Assembly: GCA_035719045.1 (NCBI GenBank)
Contig: DASTGO010000297.1
Span: 1 to 26,726, forward strand
From: DASTGO01 sp035719045
Lineage (GTDB): Bacteria > Actinomycetota > Actinomycetes > Actinomycetales > Kineosporiaceae
DNA: 26,726 nt
Direction of reading: 5' to 3'
The notes beneath the pieces were generated by a model. The model was not told where the DNA came from. It did not search any database and saw only the letters and a program-made list of their open reading frames with translations. The position numbers and the translations under genes are program-made. The stretch's first letter is position 1. Each line of letters starts with the position of its first letter. This document shows, in pieces, positions 1 to 7,307 of the stretch.

Positions 1-2976
1 GGCGGTGAGGAGATCGACGACCCGGTCCGCGGTGCGGGCAGCCGCGTGTTCGGGGCCGGGGTGGGCGCGCTCGTCCGGCGGGGTCGGGTCGGTGCGGGCG
101 GCGTGATGCCAGAGGGCTGCGAGCACGGTCTGTTGCCAGACCGGTCGTGCGGTGCGATAGACCTCGTCCTGGCGGGCGTTCTGGGTGGGCTGTTTCGGCA
201 GCGAGGCCAGGGCCACGAGTTCGGGCAGGACGGCCGTCAGTTCGTGGGTGTCCCGCCACTTCTCGGCCCAGTCCACCGACGCAGGCGAGGATGTCTGACC
301 GGCTGCCGCGGTCTTGGTCGGCCAGAGATGACGGAGCGCGGCTTTCGCCGAATCCAGGCGGACGATGCCGGCCTTGTCGAAGAGCACATGCACCGCACGC
401 CGCAGGTCCTGGCGCAGCCGTGGCGGATCGGCCATGACCAGCAGTGCGGCGTTGTCGGTGATCGCGGTGGCGGGGTGACTGGCGGTGGGCGTCGGGCCTG
501 GGTGCAGCCGGGTGGGTGGGGTTCCGGTGTCGGGTGGCTGCTGGCTGGTGCCGGTGTCATCGGACCGGCTCGGGATCGTCTGGGGCAGTGCGGCGAGTGC
601 CGGCAGGGAGGGGTAGGCGTCGGCCAGGTGAGGGGCCTGCGCCCGCTGATCCTGGACTGCGGGCTGCCCGGACAGGTGTGCCAGTGCGGCCTCGCTGTGG
701 GCGTGGACCTGGTGATCCAGTGGGGTTTGCGACAGGGCGAGCCGGGGCATCTCCCATGGCGCCCGGCCTCCCGCGTGCACCGGCTGGTTCCACGAGACCG
801 GATCCGCATCGGCAACCGGTGTGTCGCTTCCCGAGGGGACGTGCGGGTCCGGCTGACCCGCCGGCAGCGCTGAGCCGGGCAACACCGCAGCCGCCACCGT
901 GGTAAGCGTCGGGTCCGGAACCGGTTGCCACCACAGCGATTCCGGGCCCGGCCCGGGCAGCGGGAGCAGAAGATCCCCCGGATTGCTGTCGCTCAGCTCG
1001 ACGTCGGCCAGGAGGTTGTCGGCCGGGAAGTCGTCTGTGGGGAAGTCGTTGGTGGGGAAGTCGTTGGCCTGCGGGACGTCCGTCATTTCCGCATCGCTGA
1101 TCGCGACTTCCGCGCCGGAGCCGAGGCGAGTCCACGGCAGGGGGTCGCCTGCGAGTGAGGTGCCGGTATCGGGGGTTGGGGTCCGGTGTTGTTCGGGGAG
1201 GTCGAACAGTCGGGTCAGCCAGGCGATTTCCTCGGGGGTGAACTGGGGGCCGTCGGCCTGTCCGGTAGCGGCGGGGTGCTGGGGGAGTGCCGGTGGGAGC
1301 GCCGGGTACGCCGTGGCCGGGGGGAACTGTCCCGGTGGGAACTGTCCCGGGGAGAACTGTCCCGGTGGGAGTTCGGACGCGGTCGGGTCCACGTTCAGGA
1401 TGGAGGGAGGGGCGGTGGTGACGGATTCGGGCGGCAGGACGCTGTCGGGCGGCAAGACCCTGTCGGACAGCAGTGCCTGTTCCAGGGTGGAGCCGTTGTG
1501 GGCGTCGGCCCACCAGGTGGCGTGGAAGGGCGACCAGGTGAGGTCGTTCTGGTCGCTGGGGTGGCTGTGGCCGGTGGCCGGGGAGGCGTCGGTGTCGTGG
1601 GTTCGGGGTCCGGCCGGGGGTGAGGCGGTCTGGCCGGTGTCGTCGGGTCCGAGGATCACCGGGTGGTGGGGTGCGGGGGTCCAGATCTGTGTCAGGGGTG
1701 GGGTTTGCGTGGTTCGGGTGTAGTGGACGTGCACCTGTGGGCCGGTAACGCTGTCGTCGGTTGCGGGTGGCGGGTCACCCAGTGGTGGTTGGGTGGGCTG
1801 GTCGCCGAGCGGGGGTCGGGTGCCGGTGGGCGGGCGGTCTGCGGTGGGTGGGCCGACCGGGGTCGGAGCGGGGTTGGTGCCTGGACCGGCCGTGGTTGTG
1901 GTGCTCGTGGCGTTGGCGCCGTTTCCGTTGGCGCCGCTGCTGTTGCGGGTGGGCGTGCTGCCGGTGCCGGACGCGGTGGGGTCGATGCTGATCTTGTCGG
2001 GGATGTGGATGTTCGTGTCGGGGACGCCGGCGCCGCCGCGGAGCATGCCCGTGTAGTAGCGGTGTCCGCCCTTGCGTCCGCCCATCCCGGCCAGCCCGGA
2101 GATGCCTTCGTCGAGGGCGCCGGCGGTGGTGGAGAACGTGTCGGGGTTCCAGCCCTGGTGTTGTGCCGCTCCCGACGCCCCGTCGGTTACCCACTCGTGG
2201 ACACCGCCGCGGATGGTTTCGCCGGCCCAGTGCCCGGCCTCGTGTCCGGCGTTCCTGCCCAGCACCCCGCCCAGGGCATGCCCCAACGCCTTGGTCGGGT
2301 AGTGGCCCAGGCCCTGCATGATCGGGCCGAGCGCACCACCGATCGCGCCGGTGATCGCCGCGGACGCGGTCAGGTTCTTGTCCCACTCGGTGCGTCCGAT
2401 CGAGTGCCCGGTCTGCCGTTCCATGATCTGCGCGAACTGCGCGATCGCGTCCAGACCGAGCTGCAGCACCTCACCAGTGACGATCGCGATCACCAACTGC
2501 TTGGCCATCGCGAACACGAACTGCTCGCCGAACATCTGCAGGGCGGCGATCCCCGCCGCACTGGCCCCGAACGTCCACGGGATCATCGCCAGCAGGTACA
2601 GGATCTGCGCAGCCAGAATGATCAACTCTTCGATCACGATGATCTTCATGTACTGCGTCTGCACCGCCACGCCGTGCAGGTAGTTGCCCATCTCCCCGTA
2701 CGCTGCCGCCAGTTTCTCCAGGGCCAGGTCCCCGTCCCCGGTCACCAGCCCCACCGCAGCCGACAGCGCCTTCTGGGCATCCCCCACCAAAGCGCCAGAA
2801 TCGGCCAGCCACCGCGCCGACCGGGTCACCTCCGGCGCGACCTGCATCAACTCGCGGCCGGCCGCCAGCCACAACTGCGCCAGATCATTGATCTCGTCCT
2901 CGTCTACCGCCGGCCACCCGTCACCGGTCAGGACATGGAACATCTGCCCCGCCCACGGCGGAACCTCAAGACCCAC
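1..2976 (-). CDS. WXG100/CpnT-like polymorphic-toxin-type protein, N-terminal 992 codons (runs off left edge)
   Basis: One frame stays open from a GTG at 2976 to base 1, so the C-terminus lies outside the window. GAGGAG sits 5 bases before the GTG. The product starts MGLEVPPWAG; residues 1-200 are an alpha-helical region with hydrophobic stretches (about 112-180), as in the N-terminal domain of CpnT and other large type VII secretion substrates of actinomycetes. Residues about 200-330 are Gly/Ala/His-rich. Residues about 331-830 form a Pro/Thr-rich disordered linker with short tandem repeats (PPGQF, NDFPT, VLPPDS types). A helical, Trp-containing region follows from about 840 to the edge. In this family the extreme C-terminus usually carries the toxin or enzyme domain, so the effector type cannot be told here. 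The long open frames on the opposite strand are shadows. Family assignment is from recognised pattern; export by an ESX system is inferred. Confidence 0.8.
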   Translation of the reverse strand, partial: MGLEVPPWAGQMFHVLTGDGWPAVDEDEINDLAQLWLAAGRELMQVAPEVTRSARWLADSGALVGDAQKALSAAVGLVTGDGDLALEKLAAAYGEMGNYLHGVAVQTQYMKIIVIEELIILAAQILYLLAMIPWTFGASAAGIAALQMFGEQFVFAMAKQLVIAIVTGEVLQLGLDAIAQFAQIMERQTGHSIGRTEWDKNLTASAAITGAIGGALGPIMQGLGHYPTKALGHALGGVLGRNAGHEAGHWAGETIRGGVHEWVTDGASGAAQHQGWNPDTFSTTAGALDEGISGLAGMGGRKGGHRYYTGMLRGGAGVPDTNIHIPDKISIDPTASGTGSTPTRNSSGANGNGANATSTTTTAGPGTNPAPTPVGPPTADRPPTGTRPPLGDQPTQPPLGDPPPATDDSVTGPQVHVHYTRTTQTPPLTQIWTPAPHHPVILGPDDTGQTASPPAGPRTHDTDASPATGHSHPSDQNDLTWSPFHATWWADAHNGSTLEQALLSDRVLPPDSVLPPESVTTAPPSILNVDPTASELPPGQFSPGQFPPGQFPPATAYPALPPALPQHPAATGQADGPQFTPEEIAWLTRLFDLPEQHRTPTPDTGTSLAGDPLPWTRLGSGAEVAISDAEMTDVPQANDFPTNDFPTDDFPADNLLADVELSDSNPGDLLLPLPGPGPESLWWQPVPDPTLTTVAAAVLPGSALPAGQPDPHVPSGSDTPVADADPVSWNQPVHAGGRAPWEMPRLALSQTPLDHQVHAHSEAALAHLSGQPAVQDQRAQAPHLADAYPSLPALAALPQTIPSRSDDTGTSQQPPDTGTPPTRLHPGPTPTASHPATAITDNAALLVMADPPRLRQDLRRAVHVLFDKAGIVRLDSAKAALRHLWPTKTAAAGQTSSPASVDWAEKWRDTHELTAVLPELVALASLPKQPTQNARQDEVYRTARPVWQQTVLAALWHHAARTDPTPPDERAHPGPEHAAARTADRVVDLLTA
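1024..1068. repeat. 15-bp tandem repeat, 3 copies, inside the polymorphic-toxin-like gene
   Basis: Three consecutive 15-base units of the type gggaagtcgttggtg (plus strand) encode NDFPT/DDFPT-like pentapeptides in the disordered linker. The unit length is a multiple of three, so copy-number change would keep the frame. Confidence 0.8.
1322..1366. repeat. 15-bp tandem repeat, 3 copies (PPGQF pentapeptides)
   Basis: Three consecutive 15-base units (gggaactgtcccggt and close variants, plus strand) encode PPGQF-type pentapeptides on the minus strand within the Pro-rich linker. A degenerate fourth unit follows. Confidence 0.85.
1429..1464. repeat. 18-bp tandem duplication in the same linker
   Basis: Two adjacent 18-base units differ at two positions and encode VLPPDS/VLPPES on the minus strand. 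Together with the two 15-bp arrays this shows repeated in-frame expansion of the linker. Confidence 0.75.
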
Positions 2977-3116
2977 TGCCACTCCTCGTGGCGCCGAGAG
3001 GGGGCTGTGTGGACCCTGCTTCCTCTGGGCGCCCATCGCCCGGCCCCGCCGAAGTCAGCGCCCCCTGCTCATGACAAGGGCACCTGGGGCCGGCGGGATC
3101 CATGCAGGCGGTCGAA

Positions 3117-3130
3117 TGTAAGCGCTTACA
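3117..3130. promoter_or_regulatory. Perfect 14-bp palindrome TGTAAGCGCTTACA, LacI-family/Cre-like operator
   Basis: The 14 bases are exactly self-complementary with a central CG, the form bound by LacI/GalR-family repressors (it also fits the Cre consensus). On the minus strand its end overlaps TACATT (3120 to 3115), a TANNNT -10 candidate for the polymorphic-toxin-like gene starting at 2976, which would give a leader of about 130 bases. No clear -35 was found. The site lies in the 274-bp gap between that gene and ligD; I see no other gene there. No LacI-type regulator is encoded in the window. Confidence 0.55.
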
Positions 3131-3250
3131 GGCGGCAAGTATGCCCTCCCGGTCGCGGAGCCTGCCACCAGCGGGGGCAGCCGGGCGCCGTGAGTGTTCG
3201 CCCAGGAGACTCGGCGCCTGGCGAGGGCCTGGCAGGGGATCGCGTCGCGG

Positions 3251-4462
3251 TCAGCCGGCCGGCGGACGCAAGGACGCCCAGGGGTCGTAGTCGACCTCCA
3301 GCGGCTCCGGTCCGGGCCTCTGTTCCTCGGGCACATGCTGCAGGTTCACCCGGATCCGGTACCAGACCGAGCTGCGGCCGCGCATGCCGTCGACGAGGAC
3401 GTCCGCGGGCTCCAGCCGGGCGACCACCTCCGGATGGCGGGCCTTCCACCGGTCGAGCCCGGCCAGGGCCTCCTCCCTCGTCCTTGCCCGGGCGATCTCC
3501 AGCATCGGCATCGTCGACAGGCGGCGCCCGGCCCCCTTCGGCGGCTTCTCGGCGGGGCCGAGCCGGCGGGCCAGGTCGAGCAGGGCGTCGAGGGATCCCG
3601 CGGTCCCGTCCACCCCTGCCCACGGGTCCCCGCGCTCGGCGTACCGCTGCAGCACCACGGGCAGGGTCAGGACCTCCGGGTGGCAGGTGGGGACCTCGTC
3701 CCAGCCGAGCGGGGTGGAGACCCGGGCATCGGCAGTGGCGCGGACCGAGTACGCCGAGGCCACCGTCCGGTCCTTGGCGTTCTGGTTGAAGTCCACGAAG
3801 ACGCCCTGCCGTTCCTCCTTCCACCACCGGCTCGTCGCCAGGTCGGGCACCCGGTTCTCGACCTCACGCGCGACCGTCTCGGCGGCCAGGCGCACCTCGC
3901 GGAAGGTCCACTGCGGCCGGATCCGGGCGTAGACGTGGAACCCCCGCGAGCCGGAGGTCTTCGGCCACGCGGTCAGGCCGTGGTCGGCGAGCACGTCCCG
4001 CACCACGAGCGCCACGTCCACGATCTGCGGCCAGCCGATGCCGGGAACCGGGTCCAGATCGATCCGCAACTCGTCGGGATGGTCGAGGTCCTCCGCCCGT
4101 ACCGGATGCGGATTGAGGTCGATGCACCCGAGGTTGACCACCCAGGCCAGGGCGGCCGCGTCCCGGACGACGACCTCGGCGGCGGAGGTGCCGCGCGCGT
4201 AACGCAGTTCCGCCACCTCGATCCAGTCCGGGCGCGGGGCGGGGGCACGCTTCTGGAAGAAGGCCTCCTCGTGGATCCCCTTGACGAAACGCTTGAGGAT
4301 CATCGGACGGCCGCCGGCACCGCGCAGCGCGCCCTCCGCCACGGTGAGGTAGTACCGGACCAGGTCGAGCTTGGTGATCCCCGATCCGGTGAAGATCACC
4401 TTCTCCGGATGCGTGACGGTCACCTCGCGGCCGTCGACCTGCAGCACCTGCGACGTCGCCAC
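3251..4462 (-). CDS. LigD-type DNA polymerase/primase domain protein (stand-alone NHEJ polymerase)
   Basis: This 403-residue protein has the fold signatures of the polymerase domain of bacterial NHEJ ligase D: an N-terminal HPEKVIF segment, FFQKR near 69-72, the metal-binding pair D135/D137 in RIDLDPV, the SGSRGFH loop with H176, and the third acidic residue D224 in VFVDFNQN. Such domains add nucleotides, preferentially ribonucleotides, to gapped or broken DNA ends during end joining. No ligase or phosphoesterase domain is attached, and no Ku gene is in the window; actinomycetes often carry such split proteins. The start is GTG 4462, with a weak ribosome site. The residues after about 300 form a short extension containing a conserved-looking Trp-Tyr-Arg-Ile-Arg segment. 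The channel-like gene lies 147 bp upstream on the same strand. Confidence 0.9.
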   Translation of the reverse strand: MATSQVLQVDGREVTVTHPEKVIFTGSGITKLDLVRYYLTVAEGALRGAGGRPMILKRFVKGIHEEAFFQKRAPAPRPDWIEVAELRYARGTSAAEVVVRDAAALAWVVNLGCIDLNPHPVRAEDLDHPDELRIDLDPVPGIGWPQIVDVALVVRDVLADHGLTAWPKTSGSRGFHVYARIRPQWTFREVRLAAETVAREVENRVPDLATSRWWKEERQGVFVDFNQNAKDRTVASAYSVRATADARVSTPLGWDEVPTCHPEVLTLPVVLQRYAERGDPWAGVDGTAGSLDALLDLARRLGPAEKPPKGAGRRLSTMPMLEIARARTREEALAGLDRWKARHPEVVARLEPADVLVDGMRGRSSVWYRIRVNLQHVPEEQRPGPEPLEVDYDPWASLRPPAG

Positions 4463-4609
4463 CTGTCCACCGTAGATCCGCCCACCTGCCGTCCGCGCGC
4501 GCTGATGGCGGCAGGTCGCGGGCTGTGAGTGAGCGCAGCGCGACGGGTCCGCCCTGCCGGGAGCGGGGCGGGTGGCGGGCGGTCACCCGGGGGGCGGTCA
4601 CCCCGGGGG

Positions 4610-5542
4610 TCACTGCAGGATGTTCACCGCGCGGGCGATCACCAGGGCGCCGGTGACCAGGGAGATCGTCGACTGCAGCATCATGGCGAGCTTGGACCAG
4701 CGGGAGAACGGCATCGTGTCGGTCGGGCTGAACGCGGTTGCATTGGTGAACGCGACGTAGAGGTAGTCGACCAGTTGCGGCTCCCAGTCCGGTTCGGCCA
4801 GTTCGGGGGTGGCCATCTCGGGGAACAGGAAGTCCGGATGCTCGTGCAGGCCGAGAGCCCGGGCCGCGGGTCCGCCACGGTCGAGTTCCCAGTACCAGAG
4901 TCCGAACACGATGATGTTCGTCAGCCAGATGTTCCCCCCGATGACCAGCAGTGCCACGGCGTCCTTGCCCTCGGACCCGTTCACCAGCCCGATCACCAGG
5001 CGTACCGCCGACCACCCGTTGGCCAGGCTGGCGACCGCGATCAGGACGAGCCCGAGGACCCTGGTCAGGTAGGTGGTTCCGGTGATCCGCCGCGGGTTGG
5101 ACACCGCGAGCACGACCATCAGGGCCGCCTCGACCGTAGGCAGCAGCCAGCGGCCGGTGAGGGAGAACCGGACCGGCAGGCTGAGCTGCAGGAACACCAT
5201 CCCGGCGACGACCACGGTGACCGGCCAGCGCAGCTCACCGGCGGTGGCCCGCTTCCATGCCGGGGCGACCCTGGCCGCCTCGTGGGCCGCGCCGTGGGCC
5301 AGGGAGGCCAGCAGGGGTTCCAGCCGGTGCAGATGCTGCAGGAGGCGGTCGTCCTGGCCCGAGGACCGCGTGGCCTGAGCTCCCGCCAGGTCGCGATCGG
5401 GCAGGTCGCGATCGGGCAGGTCGCGATCGGGAAGGTCGCCAGGAGGGTCGTCGCGATCCGGCCGCTGGGGGCGCGGGCCGGGTGCGTCCGGCGCGCCGGG
5501 CCCGGGCCAGGTGCCGGGACGACTCCCGGGCGGCTGGGTCAT
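4610..5542 (-). CDS. Membrane protein with ion-channel-like C-terminus
   Basis: The 310-residue product has about five hydrophobic segments: near 103-122, 128-147, 155-185, 196-220 and 275-305. The last is preceded by a loop reading FTNATAFSPTDTMP, placed exactly where two-TM K+ channel pores carry TVGYGDxxP before the inner helix. The canonical filter is absent. The cytosolic N-terminus (1-60) is Pro/Asp-rich and contains a DLPDR repeat. ATG 5542 (MTQPPGSRPG) was preferred to an in-frame ATG at 5704, because that would overlap the end of arsN2 and add a low-complexity leader. I recognise the family as a conserved, mostly uncharacterised actinobacterial membrane protein; a transport role is inferred only from the pore-like end. 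Confidence 0.8.
   Translation of the reverse strand: MTQPPGSRPGTWPGPGAPDAPGPRPQRPDRDDPPGDLPDRDLPDRDLPDRDLAGAQATRSSGQDDRLLQHLHRLEPLLASLAHGAAHEAARVAPAWKRATAGELRWPVTVVVAGMVFLQLSLPVRFSLTGRWLLPTVEAALMVVLAVSNPRRITGTTYLTRVLGLVLIAVASLANGWSAVRLVIGLVNGSEGKDAVALLVIGGNIWLTNIIVFGLWYWELDRGGPAARALGLHEHPDFLFPEMATPELAEPDWEPQLVDYLYVAFTNATAFSPTDTMPFSRWSKLAMMLQSTISLVTGALVIARAVNILQ
5387..5431. repeat. Three perfect 15-bp tandem repeats (caggtcgcgatcggg)
   Basis: Three identical 15-base copies, followed by a degenerate fourth, encode RDLPD pentapeptides in the N-terminal tail of the channel-like protein. Perfect identity suggests recent slippage. Confidence 0.9.
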
Positions 5543-5642
5543 GTCCGCAGTCTGGCAGCCACCGGGCTGCACCGGCCTGCCGAACCCTTTCGACGCAAGC
5601 CCGGGTCCGGGGCGGCCGGAACCGGGCCCCCCGGATCTGAGG

Positions 5643-6158
5643 TCAACCGCGCAGGTACACGCGGGCCGAGGCGCAGCAGACGCCTCGCAACTGCGTGCTG
5701 GCACCCAGTTCCGCAGGCAGGTCCGCCCGCCCCACGGGCCGGAAGCCGAACCGGTCGAAGTACCCGGCGGCGGTCTCGGTGAGCAGCGCGACGACCGCCC
5801 GCTCGTCCGGGTGTGCCGGGCCGGAGCCGTCCGCTCCGGCCGCGGGAGGCGTCTGCGTCACCGCGGCGTCAGCGGTGGCGAGGGCGGTCCGGACCAAGGC
5901 GGCGCCCCAGCCGCGTCCCCGGGCCGACGCATCCACGACCAGGCTGCGCAGCAGGCACACGGCATGGCCCGGCAGGTCGGGGGCGGGGTAACGCTCGAGG
6001 GCGACGGCGGCCAGCACCTGTGCGTCGGGACCGGCCACCCAGATCCGCCAGGTGTCCTCCAGACCGGTCGTGGAAAGCCCGGCCGCCGACAGCAGGGCAT
6101 GGACGGCGGGCAGATCGTCCGGGTCCGCGACCCGGGGCAGGGGGATCACGAACGCCAC
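5643..6158 (-). CDS. arsN2: ArsN2-like GNAT N-acetyltransferase
   Basis: The 171-residue protein (GTG start 6158, MAFVIPLPRV) matches the ArsN2 branch of GNAT acetyltransferases. It has DLPAVHALLSAAGL near 15-27, the GLED element near 32-35, LLRSLVVDASARGRGWG (69-85) with the acetyl-CoA loop R80-G-R-G-W-G85, LLTETAAGYFDRFGFRPV near 125-142, and the C-terminal RGVCCASA. ArsN2 proteins are linked to arsenic resistance and are thought to acetylate organoarsenicals, but none of arsR, arsB, arsC or acr3 is nearby. A Gly/Pro-rich insert (about 103-119) interrupts the core before beta-strand 5. An upstream in-frame ATG at 6254 would add 32 residues unlike the family and would enter the promoter of the divergent gene, so I rejected it. 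The ribosome site is weak. Confidence 0.8.
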   Translation of the reverse strand: MAFVIPLPRVADPDDLPAVHALLSAAGLSTTGLEDTWRIWVAGPDAQVLAAVALERYPAPDLPGHAVCLLRSLVVDASARGRGWGAALVRTALATADAAVTQTPPAAGADGSGPAHPDERAVVALLTETAAGYFDRFGFRPVGRADLPAELGASTQLRGVCCASARVYLRG

Positions 6159-6183
6159 GTTACCGAGGACCGACGGACGGCAG

Positions 6184-6208
6184 GTTTGGCCGCGGGAGTT
6201 GTGGGTAT
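6184..6208 (+). promoter_or_regulatory. SigF/SigB-type promoter GTTT-N15-GGGTAT
   Basis: GTTT at 6184-6187 (preceded by G) and GGGTAT at 6203-6208 are separated by 15 bases, matching the actinobacterial SigF/SigB consensus (GTTT, 14-17 bases, GGGTAT). It lies 48 bases before the ATG of the DUF6131-type gene, a normal leader length. A SigF/SigB-family sigma factor is encoded at 11120-11896. Confidence 0.7.
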
Positions 6209-6256
6209 TGCCGGGGGAGTCCCTGCTCGCCGTGGAGCCTTCCCCTTGGAGCAACG

Positions 6257-6412
6257 ATGTTGATCCTCGGCCTGATCCTCCTGGTCCTGGGTTTCGTGCT
6301 GAAGATCTCGATCCTTTGGACCCTGGGCGTCATCCTTCTGATCGTGGGCGCGGTGCTGTACCTGCTGGGAGCCACCGGACACCCGGTGGCCGGACGACGG
6401 CACTACTGGTAG
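6257..6412 (+). CDS. Small two-helix membrane protein, DUF6131-like
   Basis: The 51-residue product consists of two hydrophobic helices (about 1-17 and 19-41) and a short basic tail ending GRRHYW, the pattern of the DUF6131 small proteins of actinomycetes. The function is unknown; the size and stress-type promoter suggest a membrane protein of the general stress response. ATG 6257 is preceded by TTGGAG five bases upstream. The gene is monocistronic: a SigF-like promoter lies 48 bases upstream and a perfect hairpin starts 13 bases after the TAG. It diverges from arsN2 over 98 bp. Confidence 0.85.
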   Translation: MLILGLILLVLGFVLKISILWTLGVILLIVGAVLYLLGATGHPVAGRRHYW

Positions 6413-6424
6413 CGCGCGACGAGC

Positions 6425-6459
6425 GGCGGCCCGGGCGGACCCCTGCTGCCCGGGCCGCC
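6425..6459 (+). terminator. Hairpin terminator, 12-bp perfect stem
   Basis: GGCGGCCCGGGC (6425-6436) and its exact reverse complement (6448-6459) flank an 11-base loop just after the DUF6131-type stop codon. There is no U-tract, as is usual in high-GC actinomycetes. The stem also makes an ATG at 6464 an unlikely translation start. Confidence 0.8.
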
Positions 6460-6520
6460 ACCCATGCCGGTGTGCTTAGATCGCCGCGTGTCCGGTGACT
6501 GGCAAAAGACCCGTTTCCTG

Positions 6521-7150
6521 ATGTTCGGCTCCGCGCGGTTCGGCTCGCAACCACCGGATCGGCCGGCAGCGGGGCGCCGGTCGGGTCGGGTGTCGGGCGT
6601 ACTGCTGGCGGCGGCGGCAGGCAGCCTGGTCGCCGCCTGTACCGCCGGGTCCGGCAGCCACCCCGCAGCGAACGCGCGGGGGGCGGCCGCCTCGGCCTCC
6701 CCGACGGCGCAGTGTCCGCTCGGTACGTGGAGCGTTCCGGCCTCCGCCGAGTTCGCAGAGATGGGTCTGGACACCATGACCCGAGGTTCGGTGAAGGCGA
6801 CGGCAGGGACGGTCCGGGTGTCCTTCGCCGCCGACCGTACCTACACGTTCACCTACGACGGGGTGGTCCTGGTCCTCGGCGACGGATCGGGCAGCGCTAC
6901 CGTCTCCGGCCCGGTCACCGGCACCTGGCAGGTGACCGGTGACAAGCTCACCACCGCGGTCACGTCGAGCAAGGTCTCGGTGAAGGTCAGCGTGGCGGGG
7001 GTCAATGTGACTCCGTCGGATGCGCTGAACCGGGCCCTGCAGGGTGGCCTCCCGAGCACGGCGAGAGTGTCCTGCGCCTCCGGCAGGCTGCTCACCACGG
7101 TGAGCGCGGGCGCGGCCGCCGGACGCCAGGTGACCTTCAGCGCCGACTGA
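6521..7150 (+). CDS. Putative secreted lipoprotein
   Basis: From ATG 6521 the product is 209 residues: a basic N-terminus (Arg-rich to about 26), a hydrophobic core VLLAAAAGSLVAA, and a lipobox VAAC with C40, so it should be a lipid-anchored exported protein. After a Ser/Ala-rich spacer, the mature part starts CPLGTWSV and is rich in beta-strand patterns (TGTWQV, YTFTYDG), suggesting a small beta-barrel or lipocalin-like fold. I do not recognise the family. The start is uncertain: ATG 6464 abuts the terminator stem; GTG 6488 lies 6 bases after TTAGAT and could be leaderless; ATG 6521 gives the most usual signal-peptide length. No clear ribosome site supports any of them. Confidence 0.7.
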   Translation: MFGSARFGSQPPDRPAAGRRSGRVSGVLLAAAAGSLVAACTAGSGSHPAANARGAAASASPTAQCPLGTWSVPASAEFAEMGLDTMTRGSVKATAGTVRVSFAADRTYTFTYDGVVLVLGDGSGSATVSGPVTGTWQVTGDKLTTAVTSSKVSVKVSVAGVNVTPSDALNRALQGGLPSTARVSCASGRLLTTVSAGAAAGRQVTFSAD

Positions 7151-7307
7151 CGTGCGCTGACCTGCGTTGACCTGTGCGGAACCGCGCGATCCCGCTGGGC
7201 GATCCGGCTGCGGACCTGTCGTCCCCACCCGGGGGTCGTCGGCGGGTCGTCCACAGGCAGGCGGGTCCGTGACGGGGACGGTCGCGGGAGGTACTAGAAA
7301 TAGGCGC

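Noticed and set aside
1663..3789. 708-codon open frame on the plus strand
   Set aside because: It lies antisense to the toxin-like gene and part of ligD, and gives Arg/Gly/Ala-rich text with no domain; a GC-driven shadow.
3194..4528. 444-codon plus-strand frame opposite ligD
   Set aside because: Low-complexity translation, antisense to an intact LigD polymerase domain.
4570..4612. Repeated ggtcaccc motif as an operator or terminator
   Set aside because: Imperfect direct repeats in G-runs with no hairpin partner; I could not support a role.
6464..6520. ATG 6464 as start of the lipoprotein
   Set aside because: It is four bases from the terminator stem and gives a 58-residue signal region; a later start is more likely.
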